In this document: positions 9,417 to 18,040 of the stretch, one piece after another
Numbering within the stretch: position 1 is the first letter of the stretch
Layout of the letters: every line of letters begins with the position of its first letter
NCBI GenBank assembly: GCA_001839685.1
Contig: MLAK01001307.1
Coordinates: 1 to 22,490 of the forward strand
Reading direction: 5' to 3'
DNA: 22,490 nt
From: Tritrichomonas foetus
Lineage: Eukaryota > Parabasalia > Tritrichomonadida > Tritrichomonadidae
The notes under the pieces: model-generated
Told to the model about the DNA's origin: nothing
The model's database searches: none
Seen by the model: the letters and a program-made list of their open reading frames with translations, nothing else
Position numbers and translations under genes: made by a program

Positions 9417-10117
9417 ATTAATAAACTATTCGCATAATGTTGAAAATCTCATGATTTTTATTATTCTTATTCTTATTATTATTATTATATGATGAATTTA
9501 TTGATATGATAGATTTTAATAAGTGAATAAAGCAAGAAAAGGAATAAAATACTTTAACGTATGATTGTGGAATTCCAATATGAAGAATAGGATTTTGAGA
9601 ATGAAGTTATTCTTTCAAATCATGAAAAAGACCGATATTAAGAAGGGATAATTTTCAGGAAAACCAATCACATGAGAATATTTTGGGAGAAAATGAAGGA
9701 AGAATTTATGCGATAATGTTAATGAAAAACTTCGATACATAATTAAAAAGTCAATCTATTTTTCAATAGTAAACAATTTCATAATAAATTTTACGTGTTT
9801 GCTTGATTGTGTAGAATTCACTGGATATTTTCAAGAGGAAAATCATCTAAAAGATGTGTGAGGCAATTATTGTAAATGTTTCCAAGATCTTTCTATAATA
9901 ATCTCGTATTTTTGGACATATTTTATTTTGATTATTTGATTTAATACCTCATTCAAAATCGAAATACTGTCATTTTGAATTTATATTCGCCTCTCAAATC
10001 GCAACTTTTTACATAAATTTTGAATGCTGATTCAAAAGTGAGTATTGTCTGGAGGGTAAATGAAAAATAAAGTAAAGAAAAAGTGGATTTTCAAATAGAA
10101 TTGTGCTTTCCGACCCA
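9417..10117. other. Spacer with TTATTC/TTA microsatellite
   Basis: A simple repeat of TTATTC and TTA units lies near 9456-9490, shortly after the chaperone stop. The rest is AT-rich with no gene I can support. The last bases are the 5' flank of the kinase gene. Confidence 0.5.
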
Positions 10118-11194
10118 ATGCGAACAACGAAACTAATTTCGAAAGACACAGTTCCTCAAGTTGTCGGAAATTACAACATTACGAACTATATAGCAAGTGG
10201 CGGTTCCTCGGAAATCTATATCGCAAAATCTTTAAAATTCAACGAAATTTATGTTGCTAAAGTCATAACCGTTGATGTTAGAAACATGGAACAACAATGG
10301 AAATCTTTTACTGCCGAAGTTACTGCCCTCTCGCAACTAAATTTGCCTAATATTATTCGTATGTACGAACACATGCGAATTGGCAATCAATTCATTCTTA
10401 TTCTCGAATATTGCAGCAATGGCTCCCTCAGCGATCGCATCAAAGCCGGCGTAGGGATGCCTATTCCCCAATTTATTGAAATCGCACATCAAATCGTCCG
10501 CGCGTTGGATTTCTGCCATTCAAAATTCATAGCACATCGAGACGTTAAAGCTTCAAATGTTTTATTCGACAAATACGGAAGAGTGAAATTATCGGATTTT
10601 GGATTATCCATTCACGCGCCATATAAAATGCTTCAAAATGCTTACTGCGGATCACTCGTGTATACAGCGCCCGAAATTATACAGAGGAAGCCAAATAATC
10701 CATTTTATACAGATATTTGGTCGCTTGGCGTACTTTTTGCTGTCATGCTGACTGGAGACTCTCCATGGACCGAGAAATCCGAAGAAAAGATGAAAAAACA
10801 AATAACTATGGCCGATTACAGATTACCGAACAATCTTCCACAGGCTGCCGTTGATTTGATTTCCCAAATGATTGTGATCATTCCCGAGAGGAGAATAAAA
10901 ATCTCGGAATTAATGAAAAACGAATTTTTAAACTCAATGCCTCACCATGGAAAAATATTGAATGCTTCTTCGCTTTATGTGAAGCACTCAAATCCATTAA
11001 AGCTGTTGTCTGTGGAAAGCAATGGGGAAATGAAAACCCATGTAGGATCAAGCGTTCGAATCCATGGGCCTATAGTTGGATCAACAATTGCACTGAGCCA
11101 TACGAGATCGAGGGTGGTGCCCTCAAAAGCCCGGAAATCTACTTTTGCTCTCAATCCACATAGTTTTATTAATGATTATTTCCCTGACATGTGA
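10118..11194 (+). CDS. CAMK-like Ser/Thr protein kinase
   Basis: This 358-residue protein is almost only a kinase domain (about residues 18-275) with a basic C-terminal tail. I use the ATG at 10118; five codons upstream open with GTG and are unlikely to be translated. Visible motifs are VAK lysine 48, alpha-C glutamate about 67, catalytic HRDVKASN (140-147), DFG (160-162), a TAPE variant of the APE motif and DIWSLGVLFA in subdomain IX. All catalytic residues are present. The glycine-rich loop is degenerate (IASGGSSEIY, with two of three glycines replaced). The fold resembles the SNF1/AMPK-like CAMK group that is expanded in trichomonads. The substrate is unknown. The kinase at 20261-21325 is a clear relative, sharing the AHRDVK.SN and DKYGR.KL.DFGL blocks. 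Confidence 0.85.
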   Translation: MRTTKLISKDTVPQVVGNYNITNYIASGGSSEIYIAKSLKFNEIYVAKVITVDVRNMEQQWKSFTAEVTALSQLNLPNIIRMYEHMRIGNQFILILEYCSNGSLSDRIKAGVGMPIPQFIEIAHQIVRALDFCHSKFIAHRDVKASNVLFDKYGRVKLSDFGLSIHAPYKMLQNAYCGSLVYTAPEIIQRKPNNPFYTDIWSLGVLFAVMLTGDSPWTEKSEEKMKKQITMADYRLPNNLPQAAVDLISQMIVIIPERRIKISELMKNEFLNSMPHHGKILNASSLYVKHSNPLKLLSVESNGEMKTHVGSSVRIHGPIVGSTIALSHTRSRVVPSKARKSTFALNPHSFINDYFPDM

Positions 11195-11530
11195 TGAAGT
11201 AGGTTTTAGATTTTTTGTTTTTAAAGCGGTAATGGAGAAGAATTTGGAGAATAATGCGGAAACAGTTGAAAATAGGTGTTTGTATTTTTATTTAAAGTTA
11301 TATAAATTATTATGAAATTCAAAATTAAGATGATTTTTTAAAAGTTAAGATGAGTAAAAGGATGAAATTACAAAAAGAAAATAGAGATTTTTCATTGATA
11401 AAATATATAATGAAAGAAAAAAACTCTTGTCAGATTATACAAAAATTTGCTTTTTGAAGATGTCTAGAAATTGAGGAATGTCTAATATGAGAATAAAAAA
11501 AAACTTTTAAAAATTGATGAAAAAGAAAGA
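11195..11530. other. Spacer between the kinase gene and the interrupted tRNA 3' flank
   Basis: AT-rich, no gene seen. Before the retrotransposon inserted, this was the downstream flank of the tRNA-Ile gene; it is rich in A on the plus strand (T on the tRNA strand). Confidence 0.5.
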
Positions 11531-11537
11531 AAAAAAT
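11531..11537 (-). terminator. Original Pol III oligo-T terminator of the tRNA gene
   Basis: On the minus strand seven T follow the ACCA end of the duplicated tRNA 3' fragment. This is most likely the original terminator of the tRNA-Ile gene, now separated from the intact tRNA by 6.5 kb of element. Confidence 0.6.
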
Positions 11538-11551
11538 GGTCCCGCAGGGAT
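11537..11551 (-). repeat. Downstream target-site duplication: 15-nt stub of the tRNA 3' end
   Basis: On the minus strand TCCCTGCGGGACCAT matches the last bases of the tRNA at 18026-18040 exactly. It marks the 3' boundary of the retrotransposon and shows that the insertion point lies in the acceptor/T-arm end of the gene. Confidence 0.9.
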
Positions 11552-11690
11552 TGTTTATTTATTAGTAGATAAGTAAGCATTATGCAAACGCACCAATGCT
11601 AAAATAGATTTATTAAGCCAAAAAAGTCATATGATCCAGTATCCGAATCATATGAAGACGTATTCGGATTTTCAGGGCGATGACACAACT
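11552..11690 (-). promoter_or_regulatory. 3' untranslated region of the retrotransposon with overlapping palindromes
   Basis: The 139 bases between the stop codon and the junction contain two interleaved inverted repeats: TCATATGAT (11627-11635) with ATCATATGA (11647-11655), and ATCCGAAT (11641-11648) with ATTCGGAT (11662-11669). They share bases, so they could form alternative hairpins. In R2-type elements a structured 3' UTR is bound by the element protein for target-primed reverse transcription; I infer a similar role. There is no poly(A) tail at the junction. Confidence 0.5.
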
Positions 11691-14600
11691 TCATTGAGAA
11701 GAAGTGTCATCTTGTATCTCTACGGGAGAAGATTGAGTACCTAGTGTCATTATATTATTATCAGNGTCATTTCCATGATCTGTGTTATCATCTGTATCGT
11801 CGTTTTCACTTCCATTATGATCATGATAAGCATTATTATTCCTACCAACATTATTATCCACACTATTGTTGTTAAACTTACCAGTGTTCCAGTATATTCT
11901 TGCAGAACCTCTAATTGCACTGAACGAGATCTCATGAGCATAATATTTCACTTTACTCATATTGTTCTTGAGGAGTCTCTTCAATGCAGATAAGGTTTGT
12001 TTTGGGATAGCACCNAGTGAACTAACAATAATAGGGTAGAACTGTACCTTCATATTTGATTTGTTTTCACAATCTTCACATAAGAGAGCATATTTCATCC
12101 TCTTTTCCTCGATTGTTAGGTCAAGCGTTGAAACCCCACCATTTCTTTCGCTGATGCAACCATAGGGGACACTAACTTCAATGATGTTTAAGACATTATT
12201 GGTATGATCAATAAACCAGATGTCCGGCATCAATCTTTTGTTATCGTCTTCCAAGTTGTTTAATCCATTGAAACGAATTGTCTTTGATCGGTGAAATAGG
12301 AAATGTTGTTGATGAACGTCATCGATAGCTTTGATAATATNTTCGACTACGTAGTTATGTCTTATTTTATATTCGGACTTCCGAACATTACAACAGTTGA
12401 GTCTATGTTTCAAGTTATCGAGGCCTTGATGACAAATAATGCATTGTGGAGTTACATCTCCGTGGGCAACAACTTCACCTGTTGGTAGATTATTACAACG
12501 AGCGTTAACCGCAAATTTAACAATCTCATCGTTTGCCTTAGTTACTGCTGGGCTCAAGAAGAAAGAGCTGTAAGGCGACTTGATTGTCGTATGAAAAGTA
12601 TGTCCCTTTAGTGGAAGGGAAGTAAGTTTTAGTTTCCACCTTTCGTTAAACATACGCTTCAATGACAATAATAATTTGTGAGTGTCGTCGATTTTGTCAT
12701 AATTGGTTGTGCTTGATAAATCAACTAATGAGAAATTATCATCACTCTTCTTGAGCTGAATATTTAGCTTTCTGAGCGCTTTTATCGCTTTGATGCACAG
12801 TGATTGAGTACCCTGCCTCAGGCTGTTTAAGTTCCATTTCATAAATATCGAATTGTCATCATTCTTCTGTATGCGCCTGAAATTTCTTTCGTCAATTGTA
12901 AATTTCTTGAATAGCGACTTTGTGCGGGAATTTGACCAGTAATTAAGTTCCATAAATGCTTTAATGTATAGAGCTTTCGCTCTTTCCGTTAGATCTTGCA
13001 AGCCAAGGCCACCATCTTTCCAGTCGACATGGAAAGCCGCTATAGGAGTGGAATTTACATTAAGATGAGAGTTAATCATCTTTCTGATTAACTTGTTGAT
13101 AGCATTAAGATCATTCATTCTGCAGTTGTTGCAAGTAAGCTCATAATCGAGCGAAGGGATGATGAAGCGTCTCACCGCATCAAGCTTCTGATTCAGCCGT
13201 AGCGGAGACCCATCAATTAAATTGATCTTGTTCGTAATTTCTTGGATTAATGCATTAGAATGAACCATTTTCACCACGTGTGATCGAGCTATTGGTGCAC
13301 CAAGGTATTCTTTGAGCGACAAAAGTTGAATTTTCGGGATCTCTTGGCCAAAGATATGGAAAATTGTGTCTGTCGAGACTCTTCGGTTATTATCTAGAAT
13401 ATATGTGTAGATACCGCACTTTGCAGCGTTTATCTTCAAACATGAATAGTCGCAGAAAGATTCTAATGTGCACAACATATTATCAAGACCTTGTGATGAT
13501 TTGCTAATCAAAATAATATCATCGGCATATGCCTGAATGCAAGTGTCACAAACTCCATCATCATGATGTTTTGCGTGAACAATTCTAAGAAGAGGATCAA
13601 TCGCAACATCAAAGAGGAGGGGTGACATAGGACAGCCCTGTTTAACGCCTTTACGAATTGTAATCTTATCTGTCTTGAATCCTAGCGTCTGAATGATATT
13701 ATACGAATCTTTATAGCAATTTCGAAAGAAATCAATGAACCCTTCATCAAATCCGATGTGTTTCAGGTTGTTGAAGATCAATCTGTGTGGTATCTCACCA
13801 AAAGCATTTGTAAGGTCAATGGATGCTATGTAAATATCTTCCTTCGTTCTGCTACAATGATTTATTAGTTCTTGGACAGTAGTGGCATGTTGAAGGCATC
13901 CGTTTGAGCCCTGAATGAAACCTTTCTGGTAGAATGAGATGAATCTGGAGGAATCATTTAGTCTTTGAAAAGCATGAGCAAATTGCATCATAGTTATTCT
14001 ATAGCTGGTAGAGGTAATTGAAATGGGCCTCCAATTATTTAAGCAGTCCGGGTCTCCTTTTTTGTATAATAATACCACCTTGGCCGCTTTCCAGTGTTCA
14101 GGCAGCTTGTGTATTTGGCGTATTGATTTGAGAATATTGAGGAAATATTTGGATGCTAACTTAGCTGAACATGAGAATAGCGCATTCGACAGACCATCCA
14201 GTCCATGTGCCGAGCGAGCGTTTCGGTTCAATATCAACGAATGAAGCGCTTTCTTGTCTAATAAGGCATTCCAGAATAGATCCATGTCTTCCTCATTCAA
14301 CAATCTGTGTGGATTCCAACATGAATCATCATCTTCAATAAACTCCGGTACCAGTGACCATGAATTTGTGAAGTAATCTTTGGTTGTTTCCCGGTCTTGC
14401 GTGAAGCAAGGTGACACATTGGGATAAATGTAGTATTCCAAACATCTCTTTGGATCATCGTCGTATAAGCTACGGATTCTCTTTATATCTTTCAGTCCGT
14501 ACTCGCTTTTCTCATTATACTTATGGTTTAGATATGATTCAAGCCAGTAGATAAGCTTATCTAGCCAATCATCTTGTTGCTGTTCTAAGTTTCTAAGGTT

Positions 14601-15941
14601 CGCAGCACTTCGTGTACCAAATGTATTTTCTATAATCTCATCGTTGCAAGTTAAACTAATCTGCAACAGCTCATCTTTTAACTTAGATAGGTTATTATTC
14701 CATGAGTCATCTCGCTCCTCGAGAGGAATATTCTTGAGAGTCTTAAACTCTTTCAGAATAGTTATCAAGGAATTAGAGTCTTCAAGGGCCCTATCCATCG
14801 TTTCTCTCCTTCTGATTCTTTCGTAAATACTATGATTGATGTTTCGAGTGTTATTGCTTCGGAGATGTAGCTTCTTAACTACGAATTTATAAAGTATGTG
14901 TTCGCATTTGAGTATAGCACCTTCAAAATAAATCCATTCGTCATCAGTCTGTGGCGTATATTTCTTGATGAGTGGTATAATCTTGTTTTCGTATAATTCA
15001 TCTAAATCTTTCTTAATTTTCTTCCTGTGACGTCTTTCGAGCTTAGGAAGAGAAAGACAGCCATTCTCAATGAATTCTGAGTATTTACTATGCCATTTCA
15101 AAGCCTTGTTAAGGTATGCATTGTTTTGCATATCAGGTCTTGGGTGAATGCGATCATGATCGCGTTGAAATAGTTCATCATTTGGCGTAGAGTGAGGGTC
15201 CTCCGATAGATCCTCTGGTCCATTAATCCTTACATTATCATCATCTTGATCATCATTGCCAGACGATCTTATATTATTCTCATCAACTGGAGTACCGTAT
15301 ATAATATCCCCTTCATGATCCATAGATGATTCACCCGTAGCATTCTGCGGAGGATTGACATTAGTTGGGTTTACCAGTATATCATTATCTGTCAAATCGA
15401 GCACATCTCTTTGGGTTCCATCATTTGCAGTTTGAGATGTATTTAGATCTTGTGTGTTAGTGCTTAAAATCGCCTCACAAATGTATGACATTGCATTCAT
15501 GACGCGAGCTTCTTCATGCGTCTGTGCAATATGTAGCGAGAGAGCTTTTTTGTTTGAGCGAATGCAATCACCTTCTCTACATATATAAATGTTGTGATTC
15601 ATTGTAAGCAACGAAATATTGGGCATCAAAAGTTTGTTCTTGCAAATATATATTAGTTGGGCCCAAACTATTCCAAATTCTTTGATCAATAAGGCAGCCT
15701 CATGATGTTTTTTCGAAAGATGANCCATTGTCACTGTTACTATTGTCATTGTTACCATAGCTACTGATAATGGGATCACTACGGCCCTGGTATTCTCGAC
15801 AGCCATTGGCAGAATTATGAGAAGGTGTAGAGGGAGGACTAGAGGCTGGTGATCTCCAATGCACAACAGTATCTGGTTGAGATGGATCTCTACTGGCTTC
15901 ATCGGAATCATGATGGAATACCTTTCCTGGTAGATTGTCAT
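11691..15941 (-). CDS. Retrotransposon enzyme: zinc finger, reverse transcriptase, restriction-like endonuclease
   Basis: The open frame is 1416 codons, but the first 72 overlap the upstream frame and look non-coding; real coding probably starts at the ambiguous base 15724. Numbering from the ATG at 15941: C2H2-like finger C121, C126, H137, H142 (spacing shorter than classical); reverse transcriptase with motif A DLTNAF (D709), motif B KQGCPMSPLLF, catalytic YADD (805-808) and YLGAPI; CCHC knuckle from C1167 (C-x2-C-x8-H-x4-C); then endonuclease PD (D1240) with E1255 14 residues further and the downstream IEEKRMKYALL helix. This is the order of R2-group proteins, which nick a specific site and prime cDNA synthesis there. 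The C terminus (last about 70 residues) is an acidic Asn/Asp-rich tail. Three other ambiguous bases keep the frame. If no frameshift is needed, it is the C-terminal part of one about 2111-residue protein. Confidence 0.9.
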   Translation of the reverse strand: MTIYQERYSIMIPMKPVEIHLNQILLCIGDHQPLVLPLHLLIILPMAVENTRAVVIPLSVAMVTMTIVTVTMXHLSKKHHEAALLIKEFGIVWAQLIYICKNKLLMPNISLLTMNHNIYICREGDCIRSNKKALSLHIAQTHEEARVMNAMSYICEAILSTNTQDLNTSQTANDGTQRDVLDLTDNDILVNPTNVNPPQNATGESSMDHEGDIIYGTPVDENNIRSSGNDDQDDDNVRINGPEDLSEDPHSTPNDELFQRDHDRIHPRPDMQNNAYLNKALKWHSKYSEFIENGCLSLPKLERRHRKKIKKDLDELYENKIIPLIKKYTPQTDDEWIYFEGAILKCEHILYKFVVKKLHLRSNNTRNINHSIYERIRRRETMDRALEDSNSLITILKEFKTLKNIPLEERDDSWNNNLSKLKDELLQISLTCNDEIIENTFGTRSAANLRNLEQQQDDWLDKLIYWLESYLNHKYNEKSEYGLKDIKRIRSLYDDDPKRCLEYYIYPNVSPCFTQDRETTKDYFTNSWSLVPEFIEDDDSCWNPHRLLNEEDMDLFWNALLDKKALHSLILNRNARSAHGLDGLSNALFSCSAKLASKYFLNILKSIRQIHKLPEHWKAAKVVLLYKKGDPDCLNNWRPISITSTSYRITMMQFAHAFQRLNDSSRFISFYQKGFIQGSNGCLQHATTVQELINHCSRTKEDIYIASIDLTNAFGEIPHRLIFNNLKHIGFDEGFIDFFRNCYKDSYNIIQTLGFKTDKITIRKGVKQGCPMSPLLFDVAIDPLLRIVHAKHHDDGVCDTCIQAYADDIILISKSSQGLDNMLCTLESFCDYSCLKINAAKCGIYTYILDNNRRVSTDTIFHIFGQEIPKIQLLSLKEYLGAPIARSHVVKMVHSNALIQEITNKINLIDGSPLRLNQKLDAVRRFIIPSLDYELTCNNCRMNDLNAINKLIRKMINSHLNVNSTPIAAFHVDWKDGGLGLQDLTERAKALYIKAFMELNYWSNSRTKSLFKKFTIDERNFRRIQKNDDNSIFMKWNLNSLRQGTQSLCIKAIKALRKLNIQLKKSDDNFSLVDLSSTTNYDKIDDTHKLLLSLKRMFNERWKLKLTSLPLKGHTFHTTIKSPYSSFFLSPAVTKANDEIVKFAVNARCNNLPTGEVVAHGDVTPQCIICHQGLDNLKHRLNCCNVRKSEYKIRHNYVVEXIIKAIDDVHQQHFLFHRSKTIRFNGLNNLEDDNKRLMPDIWFIDHTNNVLNIIEVSVPYGCISERNGGVSTLDLTIEEKRMKYALLCEDCENKSNMKVQFYPIIVSSXGAIPKQTLSALKRLLKNNMSKVKYYAHEISFSAIRGSARIYWNTGKFNNNSVDNNVGRNNNAYHDHNGSENDDTDDNTDHGNDXDNNIMTLGTQSSPVEIQDDTSSQ

Positions 15942-18027
15942 TGTTAGCTTGGTAATATGGATTACAATTGTCCATCTGTTGGGCAGAATATTGTTTAGAA
16001 GAGATATTATTCAGTATATTGAGTGTCATATCATTCTTCGCATTTAATTGTTGGATCATGGAGAATAATGTTTGAGGGGGAAACTGTGTATTTCCTGTAC
16101 CACTTCCGTTCAATACATCATTATAAGCAGTGCTCTTTGAACTAGCAAGTAGCTGGATAACTTGTTGCATGGTTCTATCTGATTTCTCATTAATACAATT
16201 GACTAGATGAGTGATTGTGTCGTTGAGTCTACTTTGGATATTCTGTAATAAAGTGGATTGGTTATTATTAAAAAATTCAAACATGTTACATAGTCCACTT
16301 TGAATAGAGCTAGTGATATTATCAATACTTACAATATGAGCGTTATTATTAGCCTCAAGGATCTTATCTTGTGAAGCTGACATATTGATGAATTCTGAAA
16401 ATTTTAACAAAAGTTGATTCGAAAGATCTTGATAAGAGTCGATTTGTCTATTTAAAACATTAACATATTCAAATTGATTACGGTTTTGTTCTAAGATATA
16501 TTTATTTATGTTTTCAAATGAGCATGTAAATTTGTTGAGAATTTCTGTCATATGATTATTGTACTCAGAGACTTGATTGTGTATGTTGGAGTAAGTCTTT
16601 ACAGTTTGATCAAATGCCACCAGTGCTTTATTGAAGTCATTATACAAATTCTGTTGCATCTGACCAAGTTGTATAATCAAATTTTTATTAATCAAATCAT
16701 TGTTATTGATTTTTATATTAAGGACATCAAGAAGATTTTTATATAAATCTAAATATTGATTATGCTGAGTCGAAATTTGTTTCGAAATATTAGAAACCAT
16801 ATCCATAGAATTTGAGATTTTATCGAAAGCTGTAGCGATGTTGCTGTTAAAACCTTGTTGGATTTGGTTATTAAAATTGTAATTTTGAAGTTGTTTATCC
16901 AATTTATCAGTCAGAATATTAATAGTCTCAAATGCTTGCGCTAAGAAACATCTTTGATTTTCAAATTCATTCGAGAAAAGTTTGAATTGGCATTCTTGAC
17001 TTCTCTCATTAAGAGAAATTAACTGTTGCATTGTTATTTGATCACTTTTCTCATTAAAAATAGATCGTGTGAAATCGTTATCTGGAATACTTTGAGTTAA
17101 ATGGTAGTTATTCAAGTTAAACTGTACATTATTCGTTATATTATCAGCGGTTGATGTTGCAACATGAGAGCAAATGATTGGATAGGAAACAACATCACGT
17201 AATGTGTTAATATCAAAACCATTACTAGCAAGAAGTTCTTCGTAGTTTTCATTAAAGACATTGGGTACTAAAATATTGTTAGAACATGATACAATAAACA
17301 TTGAAAGGAGAAATCCTAATCTACCAAATAAGCTTTGTAAGTTTGGAAAAGAAGAAAGGAATTTATTTCTTTCAGAGATACTAATTGTAAGAGTTTCATT
17401 GTCATGCATTCTGAATTTAAATTGTATTGGAATTTGTGAAATTTCACGAGCATATTTATAACATTTAAGGAGCTCTCTTTTGATTTGTGAACGGAGGTCT
17501 GAACTCTTGTGTGTGAACAAAATTATAAAATCTGTGAATAATATAGTCATATAAGAATTGATTTCGAAAAGTTGTGATTGTGAAAATATGTTAAAGCAGG
17601 TGTTATATTCAATGATTAAATTCTGTATCGTTGATTCGTGTATCCAAGGACAGAGAGCTCTAAAAAAAGCAAGAGTTGCTGGAGATTCGAGTTGTTGATT
17701 GATAACTTGGGTCCATAATTGAACTGGGAGTAACAAAAGTGCGAGTGGTAGAATTTCTGAGTCGTCGAAAAGCATATCAATATTGCAAAAGTTCTGAAAA
17801 GAGTGTATTAGCGAAGGTAGATCCGAATTCGCCTTGTTATCAATGAGAACATGAACTGCGAATTGGTCTGCTTCAGTTTGTTGTATTGATTGAGGTTGAT
17901 ATGCTGATCGAATAATGTAGTCGCGGAATTTTCGTACGAGAGTGGAATCATTCGATTGTACTCCACTAGAGGAGGCATGATATGCTGCTCCTGATAAAAA
18001 AGAACGCTCAGAGGATGAAAAAAACAT
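15700..18027 (-). CDS. Retrotransposon N-terminal half / ORF1, coiled-coil and Asn-rich
   Basis: This frame is 775 codons. Its ATG at 18027 is the first in frame after a TAG inside the tRNA T-arm (18049-18051), so translation of this frame cannot start further upstream with AUG. The ATG spans the junction: A is the tRNA discriminator base, T the next target base, G the first element base. Residues about 80-330 look like a helical globular domain with hydrophobic segments; about 340-650 form long Asn/Gln-rich amphipathic helices that look like coiled coils; the end is a Pro/Ser-rich linker. I recognise no known domain, RNA-recognition motif or protease. The frame stops eight codons after the ambiguous base 15724, just where the enzyme frame becomes plausible. 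It may act as a Gag-like RNA-binding or multimerising part. Confidence 0.7.
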   Translation of the reverse strand: MFFSSSERSFLSGAAYHASSSGVQSNDSTLVRKFRDYIIRSAYQPQSIQQTEADQFAVHVLIDNKANSDLPSLIHSFQNFCNIDMLFDDSEILPLALLLLPVQLWTQVINQQLESPATLAFFRALCPWIHESTIQNLIIEYNTCFNIFSQSQLFEINSYMTILFTDFIILFTHKSSDLRSQIKRELLKCYKYAREISQIPIQFKFRMHDNETLTISISERNKFLSSFPNLQSLFGRLGFLLSMFIVSCSNNILVPNVFNENYEELLASNGFDINTLRDVVSYPIICSHVATSTADNITNNVQFNLNNYHLTQSIPDNDFTRSIFNEKSDQITMQQLISLNERSQECQFKLFSNEFENQRCFLAQAFETINILTDKLDKQLQNYNFNNQIQQGFNSNIATAFDKISNSMDMVSNISKQISTQHNQYLDLYKNLLDVLNIKINNNDLINKNLIIQLGQMQQNLYNDFNKALVAFDQTVKTYSNIHNQVSEYNNHMTEILNKFTCSFENINKYILEQNRNQFEYVNVLNRQIDSYQDLSNQLLLKFSEFINMSASQDKILEANNNAHIVSIDNITSSIQSGLCNMFEFFNNNQSTLLQNIQSRLNDTITHLVNCINEKSDRTMQQVIQLLASSKSTAYNDVLNGSGTGNTQFPPQTLFSMIQQLNAKNDMTLNILNNISSKQYSAQQMDNCNPYYQANNDNLPGKVFHHDSDEASRDPSQPDTVVHWRSPASSPPSTPSHNSANGCREYQGRSDPIISSYGNNDNSNSDNXSSFEKTS
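18018..18024 (-). terminator. Oligo-T at the element 5' end, serving the intact tRNA
   Basis: On the minus strand seven T lie two bases after the tRNA discriminator base, inside or at the very edge of the retrotransposon. A run of four or more T ends Pol III transcription, so the upstream tRNA should still be made normally. These T also encode the Phe residues at the start of the element protein. Confidence 0.6.
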
Positions 18028-18040
18028 GGTCCCGCAGGGA
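18026..18040 (-). repeat. Upstream target-site duplication in the intact tRNA
   Basis: TCCCTGCGGGACCAT on the minus strand, identical to 11537-11551. It covers the end of the T-arm, the 3' acceptor strand, the discriminator and one flanking base. Confidence 0.9.

Larger units (their letters stand above)
11552..18025 (-). mobile_element. R2/CRE/NeSL-type non-LTR retrotransposon inserted in tRNA-Ile
   Basis: The element is 6474 bp and flanked by a 15-bp duplication of the tRNA-Ile 3' end. It has no LTRs and no poly(A). Its coding part has a C2H2-like finger, reverse transcriptase, CCHC knuckle and PD-(D/E)XK endonuclease, which places it in the early-branching, site-specific RLE group. The only in-frame disruption is at an ambiguous base, so the copy looks young and possibly active. 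The 5' end begins G followed by seven T, directly after the tRNA. This arrangement leaves the upstream tRNA intact and followed by a Pol III-type terminator. Confidence 0.88.

Noticed and set aside
11051..11070. B-box-like GTTCGAATCC inside the first kinase gene
   Set aside because: No cloverleaf can be formed around it and it lies within conserved coding sequence.
11552..18025. LTR retrotransposon or retrovirus-like interpretation
   Set aside because: No terminal repeats, no integrase or aspartic protease, and the endonuclease is of the PD-(D/E)XK type typical of target-primed non-LTR elements.
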